From Mesostigma viride (lineage: Eukaryota > Streptophyta > Mesostigmatophyceae > Mesostigmatales > Mesostigmataceae): a DNA stretch of 64,000 bases. Numbering within the stretch: position 1 is the stretch's first letter; every line of letters begins with the position of its first letter. Position numbers and translations under genes: made by a program. Under the pieces are notes generated by a model. That model ran no database searches. It was not told where the DNA came from and was given only the letters and a program-made list of their open reading frames with translations. Location: positions 576,881 to 640,880 of the forward strand of contig RPFO01000184.1 in assembly GCA_009746045.1 (NCBI GenBank). The letters are read 5' to 3'. This document shows positions 9,501 through 19,441 of the stretch, in pieces.

Positions 9501-11884
9501 GCCTATCTGTGGTAACGCACATGATATCCCCCATATGCCTCCCGGAGATTATCTGTGGTAACGCACATGATATCCCCCATATGCCTCCCGGAGATTATCT
9601 GTGGTGACGCACATGATATCCCCCATATGCCTCCCGGTGCCTATCTGTGGTAACGCACATGATATCCCCCATATGCCTCCCGGTGCCTATCTGTGGTAAC
9701 GCACATGATATCCCCCATATGCCTCCCGGTGCCTATCTGTGGTAACGCACATGATATCCCCCATATGCCTCCCGGAGATTATCTGTGGTGACGCACATGA
9801 TATCCCCCATATGCCTCCCGGTGCCTATCTGTGGTGACGCACATGATATCCCCCATATGCCTCCCGGTGCCTATCTGTGGTAACGCACATGATATCCCCC
9901 ATATGCCTCCCGGTGCCTATCTGTGGTAACGCACATGATATCCCCCATATGCCTCCCGGTGCCTATCTGTGGTGACGCACATGATATCCCCCATATGCCT
10001 CCCGGAGATTATCTGTGGTAACGCACATGATATCCCCCATATGCCTCCCGGTGCCTATCTGTGGTGACGCACATGATATCCCCCATATGCCTCCCGGTGC
10101 CTATCTGTGGTAACGCACATGATATCCCCCATATGCCTCCCGGAGATTATCTGTGGTAACGCACATGATATCCCCCATATGCCTCCCGGTGCCTATCTGT
10201 GGTGACGCACATGATATCCCCCATATGCCTCCCGGTGCCTATCTGTGGTAACGCACATGATATCCCCCATATGCCTCCCGGAGATTATCTGTGGTAACGC
10301 ACATGATATCCCCCATATGCCTCCCGGTGCCTATCTGTGGTAACGCACATGATATCCCCCATATGCCTCCCGGAGATTATCTGTGGTAACGCACATGATA
10401 TCCCCCATATGCCTCCCGGTGCCTATCTGTGGTGACGCACATGATATCCCCCATATGCCTCCCGGTGCCTATCTGTGGTAACGCACATGATATCCCCCAT
10501 ATGCCTCCCGGTGCCTATCTGTGGTAACGCACATGATATCCCCCATATGCCTCCCGGTGCCTATCTGTGGTAACGCACATGATATCCCCCATATGCCTCC
10601 CGGTGCCTATCTGTGGTAACGCACATGATATCCCCCATATGCCTCCCGGAGATTATCTGTGGTAACGCACATGATATCCCCCATATGCCTCCCGGTGCCT
10701 ATCTGTGGTAACGCACATGATATCCCCCATATGCCTCCCGGAGATTATCTGTGGTGACGCACATGATATCCCCCATATGCCTCCCGGTGCCTATCTGTGG
10801 TAACGCACATGATATCCCCCATATGCCTCCCGGAGATTATCTGTGGTAACGCACATGATATCCCCCGTATGCCTCCCGGTGCCTATCTGTGGTGACGCAC
10901 ATGATATCCCCCATATGCCTCCCGGAGATTATCTGTGGTGACGCACATGATATCCCCCATATGCCTCCCGGTGCCTATCTGTGGTAACGCACATGATATC
11001 CCCCATATGCCTCCCGGTGCCTATCTGTGGTGACGCACATGATATCCCCCATATGCCTCCCGGAGATTATCTGTGGTAACGCACATGATATCCCCCATAT
11101 GCCTCCCGGTGCCTATCTGTGGTAACGCACATGATATCCCCCATATGCCTCCCGGTGCCTATCTCCCCGTGCCTATCTCTCTGTGCCTCTCTCCCTGTGC
11201 CGATCTCCCCCCCCCCCTGCCTCGCTCCCCGTGCGTATCTCTCTGTGCCGATCTCTCTGTGCCGATCTCTCTGTGCCGATCTCTCTGTGCCGATCTCTCT
11301 GTGCCGATCTCTCTGTGCCGATCTCTCTGTGCCGATCTCTCTGTGCCGATCTCTCTGTGCCGATCTCTCTGTGCCGATCTCTCTGTGCCTCTGTGCCTGT
11401 CTCCTTGTGGTATTCATCCATTCACGCGCTTCTGTTGGGAGAGTCACGGGGTACCAACTTTTGAATAGCTACCTTTCATCCCTGTTTGATGCGCATCCCA
11501 CGCGGTTTGCTTAACATTGTACTATTTTTATTTTTTTATACCTCTCCCCACCCACAGATGCTCGTCTCCGGTGGCCTGGCCGCGTGCTGCAACATCGTCC
11601 CCGGGGTGGAATCCGTGTACCGTTGGCACGGCCGCCTTCAACGGGACCGGGAGCACCTGCTGATGGTCAAGACGCTGGCGACCCACGTGGACAAGATCGT
11701 GCGGCTCGTGAGCGCGCCAGGTGGCGTCCACCCGTACGAGACGCCCGAGGTGATCGCGCTGCCGGTTACGGACGGCAGCTCCCGGTACCTGGACTGGGTG
11801 CGGTCGGCCGTGGGGGGGGCGGTGAGGGAGGGGGCGGCGATGGGGCAGAACGGGTCTGATGCGCCCATGCTTCAAGACAGTTAA
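6571..11884 (+). CDS. CUTA: CutA1-family protein, two exons with a satellite-filled intron
   Basis: Exons 6571-6765 and 11558-11884 join in phase 0 (donor GTGAGC, acceptor CCCACCCACAG) to give 173 residues. Exon 1 encodes a hydrophobic segment (about residues 17-38) and then the first CutA strand VVTVFISAPDQN (from residue 47). Exon 2 supplies LAACCNIVPGVESVYRW, LLMVKT and the hallmark VHPYETPEVIALP. CutA proteins are small trimeric, ferredoxin-like-fold proteins linked to divalent-metal tolerance in bacteria; plant forms are plastid proteins. The hydrophobic N-terminus may be a signal anchor or part of a targeting peptide (inference). The domain is complete only after splicing. The intron (6766-11557, 4792 bp) holds a 3-kb 46-bp satellite. 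TGTAA at 11995-11999 is a possible poly(A) signal. The start could be either of two adjacent ATGs (6571, 6574). Confidence 0.88.
7468..7745. repeat. Two short minisatellites in the CutA intron
   Basis: 7468-7560 holds about four copies of a 24-25-bp unit with TTCCTGCTTCGCCCTATTCG. 7575-7745 holds three copies of a ~53-bp unit with CCCCTTGTATCGCCGCTGGT followed by TATTCCCGCATGTCATC. Both are pyrimidine-rich on the coding strand. Confidence 0.85.
8212..11165. repeat. 46-bp satellite, about 64 copies, inside the CutA intron
   Basis: The unit contains ACGCACATGATATCCCCCAT and ATGCCTCCCGG. Units differ almost only at two sites: GGTGACG or GGTAACG, and CCCGGAGATTA or CCCGGTGCCTA. Otherwise the array is nearly perfect; one unit near 9160 lacks a C. 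There are no spacers, so it is not a CRISPR array. It accounts for about 62% of the intron. Confidence 0.97.
11166..11395. repeat. 14-bp minisatellite next to the 46-bp satellite
   Basis: After irregular GTGCCTATCTCC-type units, about 12 copies of CTCTCTGTGCCGAT follow (11238-11385). The unit resembles the GTGCCTATCTGTGG part of the 46-bp repeat and may derive from it. It lies 170-390 bp before the CutA acceptor. Confidence 0.9.
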
Positions 11885-12944
11885 TGGTGAGTGATTTTAA
11901 GCCCATGACCCAAGACAGTTAATATGAGCTAATAGGGTGAGACAAAACCAAAGGATAATGTATGCGGTCCCTTTGGGGAGCCAAGACGATTGGCTGTAAG
12001 CCTAAGGGCCATTTATCGAAGCCCAATTGTGATGTAGTGAATTGTAGCAAGCTTAGCGAGGTCATTGTAATGTGGAAAGGTCATTGTAATGTGGGAATCC
12101 AGATCGAGCGTGTACAACGCACTCATGTTCCAGAACAGCTAGCGCTAACCCAAGGCCATGGAACTCCATGACAGCTTGCTATGTTTTTGCCAAGTGCAAA
12201 CATTTTCACTATAATATTTACTAAATGAGACATGTATGCAGCCATATTTAATTGGTGTCTAATTAACAAAAATTGATGGCTTTTGTTTTACTTTTATTTT
12301 CTTCTTCGTCCTATCTATTTATCGATTTCATCTTGTTTTCCTTCCTCTTTCTCCCCCCCCCCCCCCCCCCCCCCTCTTTGCCTTTCACCTTGCACAATTA
12401 TCACTCGTTTGAGTGAGCTTGGCCATTAGACCATTGTCACTCGAATGAGCTAGGCGTTGACCGGCCTGTTGGGAGGGAGATCCCGGGAACCATGGGCGCC
12501 ACCATGTGATGTAGTCTACGTGCTTATTGAATAAAAAACTTTTAAAATACATTATTAAACAAAAAATCCGGCTAGCCGTCGTAAGCGGATCTGCCGGAGT
12601 ATGTTGGATGCCGGCCATGCGGCATGTGTTTGCAACCGTGCTGCTTAAGCCGCCACCGCCTTTATCCCCTACATTTATACGACGATTGCTCCTTACACAG
12701 GTCTGGTGCGTGAACTACAGAGCTCTGCAGACACATCTGGATGTACGAGAGCGCTTCACAACACATTCCACCAAGCTTGTTGCAATGCTGCAGCGCAAGG
12801 GGGCTACTTCCCAATATGGGGACATCACATTCATTCATCCCGCAGGGGAAGGGGGTGAGGACTTTAGGTACGTGCAGCGTCAAGACAATTTCCTATGTCA
12901 GGGAAGATAGTAAGTAAAACAGGACGGGGCCCATGACATCCTAC
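11885..12944. other. Spacer between CutA and the first LINE relic
   Basis: This contains the presumed CutA 3' untranslated region, an AT-rich stretch, and a poly-C run (12353-12374). An open frame at 12527-12910 has an unplaced C-terminal part (residues about 65-127) with no recognisable family. I cannot support a gene here. Confidence 0.5.
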
Positions 12945-12954
12945 ATATACTACA

Positions 12955-13800
12955 CATCTGGCTCGCTTCAAACTGCTGGGGAGCATGCTCCCCGACACGG
13001 CCGACGATGTGGATACCCGCATCAGCCTGGCCTGGGCCAGGCCCGTTCGCTTAACACCTACTGGCACTCAAAGGACCTGGGCGAGGACCGCAAGCGAGTG
13101 CTCTTCAAGGTTTTGGTCCTCTTGGTGCTCACCTATGGCGCCGAGGCATGGACGCTCGGACAAGCTGGCCACCCGGCTGGACGGCACGGTTTACAGGATG
13201 CTCGATCCGACAGGTCCTGAACGTTGGGTTTTCCACACATAGGTCTAAGAGTCTCTGTATAAGGACCCGTATGCCTCGCATTACGGACAAGATTAGGCAG
13301 TGTAGGACAGCATTCGTAGGACATCTTGCTCTCACCAGTCAGGTAGATACCGCCCTCGGTCTGGTCGGCCCCCAGCGGCTTGGCTAGCCAGGGCGGCATA
13401 TCCTGACCCATGGCCTGGCCCCAAGGACATTCCCAGAAAGGTTGGTAAACCTGCCATTCAAACTATACGCAGCAGCTGCTGGCGGACCTAGTGGTCCCAG
13501 CCCAGTTTGAACACCGCATTTCCTCCCTTTCTCTTGCTTGGACACTGCAGAACAAGAAGAGGTGGCAGACCATTGTCCACGCCCACACGCCTGCCCCTGT
13601 GGGCAAGCCCCCCCCCCCCCAGGATCGAGGAAGGGGCACTTTGCTGAGTAGAGTAGTTAGGATTTTCTAGATTATAGCTCAGATCGAGTTAGCTTAGTTA
13701 GGTTTCGCGGCTTCGCTCACCTCCATCCATCAAGTCAGGGAATACGTGCTGCATGATCTCCCCGCGGAGTTCCGGCATGTTATAATTTAATTTCATGTAA
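12955..13800 (+). pseudogene. LINE reverse-transcriptase remnant, 3' end, + orientation
   Basis: A degraded copy of the C-terminal half of the LINE protein. Recognisable blocks equivalent to FKLLGSWLPDTADDVDTRI, MLFKVLVL, LTYGAEAWTL and DEIRQ-R-AFVGHLA appear in shifting frames. The 3' untranslated part (13740-13800) matches the other LINE copies, including a diverged ATCTCCCCGCGGAG hairpin and an ATAATTTAATTT tail. The copy is 5'-truncated, as is typical of target-primed reverse transcription. Confidence 0.8.
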
Positions 13801-14308
13801 TTTACACATCAGGCACGGCAGTACTGCGAGCCACATGTGCGCTAGTCCGCTACCCTCCTCCCCCCATGCAGCAGATGCCGAAATTAAGGTCACATGTGCA
13901 CAGACTTCTGCTTTGGTTCCATGTGGCATGCCACTACCACCCACAAGCCCCCATCTGCCTTCATACTCAAATGCACTACATTAATCAAGAGGCTGCCCGG
14001 GCATGACCCCGTCCCGTCGAGGAACGAGTAACACATGCATGTCCATGCGCCTAGCCTGTCGATCCCGATAAAAGTCCACTGACGGATGGTGGCCCGGCCG
14101 TGCGCACGCGACCTGGGGCATGCTGTGCGTGAGGACAAAACGACTGGCACGGGCTGAGTGCCAGCTGGTCTGTCTGATGTGTCTACCTAAGCTGTGCGGG
14201 CCAGGTCACCTGTGCCTGGCCAGGGCCGGTCTAGGCTCCTGTGCCTGATAACAATCGGTGGGAAACATATCGAAAACGCGGAAAAGATGACGGCAGGCTC
14301 GAGCTACC
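13801..14308. other. Spacer between two LINE copies
   Basis: Nothing recognisable. An 86-codon minus frame (13890-14150) has no family resemblance. Confidence 0.5.
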
Positions 14309-14367
14309 ATTAATTAATTTAATTAATTAATTAAACATGTGCTCCCGTTGGGGAGTCACGGAGCACC
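14309..14367 (-). mobile_element. Tail-only fragment of the hairpin-tail element
   Basis: Minus-oriented hairpin (GCTCCCGTTGGGGAG on the + strand) with a TTAA-type tail, abutting the AAATT tail of the LINE at 14368. The two retro-tails lie back to back, so one inserted into or beside the other. Confidence 0.65.
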
Positions 14368-17327
14368 TAAATTAAAAATTAAATTAAATTATAACATGCC
14401 TCCGTTGGGAGATCATGTAGCACATATTCCTTGATGGATGGGTGGGGTGGAAGGAGCCGCGTAATCGAACTAACCTAACTCTAATCTAGCTAGTCTAGAA
14501 AAGTCCTAACTACCCTACTCATCGAAACGCCTCCTCCGCTTGGGGGGAGGTGGTTTGCCCACAGGGTCGGGCGTGTGAGCCTTGACAATCCTCTTCCACC
14601 GCGTCTTCTTCTGCATGGCGGTCCAAAGAAGGGAGAGAGAGTGGATGCGGTATTCGAACTGGGCTGGGACCAGTAGGTCATCCAGCAACATCTGTACGTA
14701 GTTCGTGACATGTTTCCCTACCTTTTTGGCAATGCCCTTGGGGCCAGGCCAGGTCAGAATGTGCCGCCCTGGCTGGCCAAGCCGCTGGGGGCCGGCCAGA
14801 CCAAGGGCGGTGTCGACCTGGCTGGTGCGAGCAAGGTGTCCTACAAATGCTATCCTACGCTGTCTAATCTCGTCCGAAAGACGAGGCATGCCCTGATACA
14901 AAGACTCTGATGACGGGCGCTTGGAAAACCCTACGTTCAGGACCTGTCGGAGCATCCTGTAAACTGTGCCGTCTAGCCTAGATGCCAGTGTGGGGGTGAG
15001 TGTCCACGCCTCGGCGCCATACGTGAGCACCGTAAGGACGAGGACCTTGAAGAGCATGCGCTTGCGGTGGTCGCCCAGGCCCTTGGAGCGCCAGTAGGTG
15101 TTGAGCGAACGGAGCCTAGCCCAGGCCAGGCCAATGCGGGTGTCCACATCGTCGGCGGTGTCAGGGAGCCAGCTCCCTAACAGTTTGAAGCGGTCGCGGA
15201 ATGGGTCCGTCGTCCCGTCGAGCAGGCGCGGCAGCGGCGGTGTACTGGAGGCCCCAATCACCATCGCCTCAGTTTTGACACTAATCTCCAACCCCACCGC
15301 CCTCGCCTCCAGGCCCAGACAGTCCAGCCAGGTCTGAATGTCCTCGGGGCGCGCGATGAGGGTGGTGTCATCCGCATAGATCAGGTCGCCCAGGCGGTAG
15401 CCAGGCTCAACCCCGCCGTGCTCTTTCTCGTTAAGGATGTCCAAGCCTGGCTCGAACCTGGCAGTAAAGCGTGCACGTGCTCGGCGCATGACGTGATCCA
15501 CGACAATAATGAACAGGTATGGGGACAGGACACAACCTTGCCACACCCCGTGGTGAAGGGGGAATGGTGGGGTCGTGCCTTCCGCAGTCCGCACTACTGC
15601 CTAGCTGTGAGCCCTCATACAGCCGGCAAATGGCAGCAATAAACGCAGGTGGCACACGATCCAGAGCTAGGATGGCCCAAAGAGCCTCCCAGAGGACCGT
15701 GTCAAAGGCCTTGATATAGTCAACAAAAATGAAGACCAGCGGCAAACTGTCAGGGGGAAGGCGACGCACCTCCTCCATGCATCAACCGGCGCGCGACAAA
15801 CACAGCCATGACAGTGTTACGACCACGACGGAAACCCATCTGAGACTCACCCAGGTGTGGGTCCAGCGCGGCGCGGAGCCTGTGCAGCATCATGCGCATG
15901 AAGACCTTCAGCGCGGCGCTCTGGAGGCAGACACCCCGGTAGTTACCGAGGTCAGCAGCAGAGCCCTTCTTGTACAGCATGACGCGGATGGCCGTCTGCC
16001 ACTCAGCAGGCGGAGGCTCGTCAGAAAGCAGGACACGGTTGCAGAACGCCAGCAGAAGATCCCTAACCGCCGGATCAGGGGTCTTCAGCAGCTCGGCAGA
16101 AAGGTGGTCAGCACCGACCGCCGCATCGTACCGAAGGCGAGCAAGGGCGCCGTCCAGTTCCTTCAAAGTGAAGGGGCGGACGACGTCGTCAGACTGTGGC
16201 AAGGCAGCCCTCCTGCAAGGCCGGGACTTGGTAGTCCGCGGCCGAGGAGGGGGGCGCTGGCGGCGGCGGGGGTCCGGCAACCCCGAGGCGGGCGGCCGTC
16301 TCGGGGTGAAGCGGCGGGGGGGGGGCGCGAGCCCCACCGGTCAAGGAAACATTGTGGGCCAACCATGCAGCGGTCAAGGCTGACCGGCGCCGTGCCGTCC
16401 CCCGTGTGCTCCACCGGGGTGCGCTGCCGCCGGCCGCCGAACCGGTCGAGGTGGTACCAAATGTCCTTGCCCTGGTTGCGAGCCTGGCAGGCCCTTGGCA
16501 TCCGCGATGCACTGGGCCGCCTCCGCGTCCTGAGCGTGCTCGTAGGCCTCCACGAGGGCGGCCTTGAGCACTGCATGGTTTCTGCAGCGGGTCCCGGTTA
16601 CGCTTGAGGCGGTGCCGGGCGGCCAAGACCTTGGGGTCCTGGCGGTAGAGCGGGCCAGGGCGGCGGTGGGGCCGATGGCCGGCAGGTGCCGGGCCGCCAG
16701 CAACAGGGCACGGGCCGCAGAGCCCGCAAAAATGGTGGCGTTGGGGGCACCCTTGTCCAACTCGTCGACGTCCGCCCGGGCGCCCAGGGCCGACAGGTAC
16801 TCCCGTCGGCACCGGTTCCGCTCGTGCTCGGCGTCCGTCCAGTCCTCAGGATCTCCCCGGACCGGGCGTAGAGCAGACCAGTCAGGGCGGACCACTGGGG
16901 CGCGGCGCGCGGGGACGTGGAACCGGAGCCGAATGGTCGCGCGCACCAACCGGTGGTCCGGAGCACACCGTGGGCGTGTCAAACACTCGGGTGTCCAGGA
17001 CCGAGGTGCACCTGGACTGCCGTAACACCACGTAGTCCAAACAGGCCTGACGGCCGTTAGGGCCACAAAAAGTGACCGAGTCCTGTGAGGGACGTTGGAA
17101 GTGGCAGTTGACAGCAACCATCCCGCTATCCCGCAAAAAGGCAGAAAACAGGGGAGTGTTGTCGTTAGCAGTAGTGTCAGCAGGCGCAAAGCGACTGCCA
17201 GCAGTGCCCACGGGGAGCGTGGCATTGGCGTCGAGCAGCATAACCAAAAAGTGGCGGGCCGGAGTGACCCCCTCAAGGCGATGCAAGGATTCGAAGAACT
17301 CCTCACGGGCCGACTCAGGTAGACCAC
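14368..17327 (-). mobile_element. Non-LTR retrotransposon (endonuclease plus reverse transcriptase), frameshifted
   Basis: Read on the minus strand: the C-terminal part of an apurinic-type endonuclease (16882-17286, with LLDANATLPVGT, TFCGPNGRQACLDYVVL and then a diverged PDHRLVRATIRLR in the adjacent frame), a linker, reverse transcriptase N-terminal motifs (15750-16160, AVGADHLSAELLK, LYKKGSAADLGNYRGVCL, MGFRRGRNT), a middle block (15431-15778, FIFVDYIKAFDTVLWEAL), and the catalytic and C-terminal part (14515-15594, HGVWQGCVLSPYLF, YADDTTLI, LTYGAEAWTL). At least three frameshifts (about 15600, 15770 and 16350-16900) break it, and the endonuclease N-terminus is absent. The 3' UTR ends in CTCCCAACGGAG (14400-14411, minus sense) and an AAATT tail. 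The clade (L1- or RTE-like) cannot be settled by eye. Confidence 0.9.
14515..15594 (-). pseudogene. LINE reverse transcriptase, catalytic and C-terminal part
   Basis: A 359-codon frame beginning just after a frameshift. It contains the WQGCVLSPYLF block, the catalytic YADD (LIYADDTTLI), thumb sequence and a long C-terminal region with LTYGAEAWTL, RLDGTVYRMLRQVLNVGF and DEIRQRRIAFVGHLAR, as is common in LINE proteins past the polymerase. It ends with a basic KRRRRFDE tail. The upstream palm and finger motifs lie in two other frames, so the protein is not intact. Confidence 0.88.
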
Positions 17328-17334
17328 TATATGG

Positions 17335-17800
17335 GGTGCGTAGCCCTGACCCCCACCGTGAGGTGGTGTTTAGACCGCCCCTCGACGGGGGTGAAATGGG
17401 CTACCATAAGGCGTGCGGTTAGATACTTAAGCGTGCGGAGCACCTTTAGGTGCGGAGCACCTAAAGGTGCTCCGCACGTAGGTGCGCTTAGGTGCATGCT
17501 CCGTTAGGTGCCGAGCACCTAACGGAGCACCTAAGTGCTTTTAATCCCAGAGTGTGCTCAACGGGTAGGGGGGTAGAGACCCCCCCCTTCCCTAGCTCAC
17601 GCCACACGGGCATGCTGCACAGGGTGCTCAATCGGACCCGTCTAACCGTACTAAACGATCCGGGGCATCGGCCGGCCCTGTGCAGGGTGCAATATGTCCC
17701 GTGTTCACGAGCATTGCATTGCGAATTTGCGATGGAGGCGTACGTGAGCAAACAAGCAGTGCTACGCGAAGCGCCTAGCTAGGCTGGCCTACGCCCAAGC
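17335..17800 (-). mobile_element. Hairpin-tail element copy with flanking inverted-repeat sequence
   Basis: 17345-17440 matches 54700-54775 and (inverted) 57010-57080. It is followed by two perfect hairpins (17433-17528) and by the family body, including AAGTGCTTTTAATCCC, GTAGAGACCCCCCC and GTGAGCAAACAAGCAGTG, which is shared with 23985-24280. On the minus strand the hairpin end is at the left. The TTAA tail is missing here. Confidence 0.65.
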
Positions 17801-18529
17801 AAGCTACCGCGACAGGGGCAGAGGCCACCGAGGGAAACGGGAGGGCACTGGGGTCACCCTCGTGAAACGTATATAGGCTTTATATGTCTGTTGGCTACGG
17901 CTGGTAATTAGGCATGGCTACGTTCTACCCTGCATTGGCATTGCGCTATGGGATGGCGATGGCAAGGTCGGTTGCATGCGTCACCCGAGCATTGGTGCTA
18001 CTATAAAATGGCTAGTCTAGCCCGTAGGGGGCTTTCACAGCTGGTTGTTGATGATCAGGTCCCCGCCCCGCCAGAACACGTTACACCGCCCGCATTGGTA
18101 AGTTTACTAAATAATTATGAGGCTGGGCGCCGGCCAGCTGCAAACGATAAATAAAACAAAAGAATTTTAATTAACTAATTCCCGAGTGTACTGACCTGTA
18201 GTTTTTGAAGCTACCAAACAAATAAAGAAAGTGTAAATAAATTGTTTGACTGCCAACAAGAGCGCTTCTTTTGCGGTAAAAAACAAAGAAATATTAAATC
18301 TCTGGCTGAAAAATGTGCTTTTACTAGCCGTAAGAGCAGTGCATCCGGCTGGGTTATACAAAACAAACAAAGAATTATTAAATTTCGCAGCCGGTTTGAC
18401 GGTTGTTCGGTAACCAAACAAACAAACTAATAATTAATTAATTGGGCGGACACAGTATAGCACTTTCAACCAATAAAACGCTAATGTCTAATTCCGAAGG
18501 GCCTTTTGGCTGAACTGAATTAAAACTAC
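17801..18529. other. Spacer; partly homologous to 57440-57600
   Basis: 17870-18095 aligns loosely with 57420-57600 (both contain CTAGCCCG-AGGGGGC and a GATCAGGT block). 18170-18440 is an AT-rich island with two diverged copies of TTTAATA-TTCTTTGTTT on the minus strand and short frames of no recognisable family. Confidence 0.4.
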
Positions 18530-18720
18530 CATGCAATGCGGGCGGTTTAAGGGCTTCTTGGGGTCTTGCTTGTGGCGCCGGGAGGTACAGTCTCCGGCCA
18601 CTGCATGGTCACGTCGCTGCTGCTGCTGAGCGGGGATCACTGAGGTCGTCGTCCAGCGTCAAGGAGAGGTCGTGCGACTTCTTGCGGCACGAGAGGAACA
18701 GCTACCATGGTCCGGATTCT
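18530..18720 (-). pseudogene. Diverged ORF1 remnant
   Basis: In minus sense the block TCGTCGTCCAGCGTCAAGGA with TGCGACTTCTTGCGGCACGA (+ strand) corresponds to the conserved ORF1 stretch FLRRRKRLEKTLFTLDDDLT. It resembles the fragment at 57580-57790 more closely than the ORF1-only copies at 21560-27400, so it belongs to a second ORF1 lineage. Confidence 0.55.
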
Positions 18721-18844
18721 CCCGATTTCCGGCCTGCGCTGGCTGTCTCCTTGATATTATCGTAAATCAGTGAACAAATCCTCATGGCTAGAGCTCTAAT
18801 GTTAAGTGAGACAACTATTGTAATGTGCAAACTGAATGGAGTAT

Positions 18845-19437
18845 TCAACCGGCCTTGCGCAACATCTTGGTGCATGACAGAGCCGTCAAGTCGATTCTCC
18901 AGCTCCGGCCTACGTCAGCCGGAGTCACGTCTTGGCGCCGTAGGATTGTCAGGATGACCGACCTTGAACAGGTAGTGCATGCTTGACGATCCGGTGCAGG
19001 ACGTACGACACTGAGCGGGAATGCTCGATGGAGCTGCCCCCACGCCATGCCGATCGATCCGTCGTCAATTAGTCGCCCTCGCAGTCGGGGAGCCAAGCAG
19101 TCCAACCAAAGGCCGGCTGGGCAGATCGACGGCGGCTGCTCAATGAGTGTGATACGTCGTCGGCATGGCGTGGTCATCATTTACATGCATGTAAATGATC
19201 GAGCTCAGCGAGTAACTTCTGCTCGGCCATGCCCTTCCCCGGGCTCAATCTCAATCACTGAGGCCAGGTTCGCGCCTTCGTGGCGCGAACCTGGCCTCAG
19301 CTAGCTATAGCGATGTCAGCAAAGCGGGCACATACTGACGCATATAATATAACATAATCCACTACAATAATGAACAGGTACGGCGACAGGACATGCACGG
19401 CCTTGTTAAGGCGCCTCAGTGTCTGGCAGACTCCCCC
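18845..19437 (-). pseudogene. Old, strongly diverged LINE remnant
   Basis: 18850-19100 aligns in order with the minus-strand LINE at about 14950-15180. 19355-19400 (CAATAATGAACAGGTACGGC) aligns with 15500-15530. The reading frame is lost. A perfect 19-bp hairpin at 19258-19300 and the palindrome CATTTACATGCATGTAAATG (19179-19198) lie inside. The TTAA-flanked transposon begins exactly where this remnant stops. Confidence 0.6.
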
Positions 19438-19441
19438 TTAA

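Noticed and set aside
8212-11165. Regular array that might be taken for CRISPR
   Set aside because: The units are contiguous with no unique spacers, and the host is clearly eukaryotic.
12527-12910. 127-residue frame upstream of a LINE relic
   Set aside because: No recognisable family, no supporting splice structure, and the N-terminal part is low-quality sequence.
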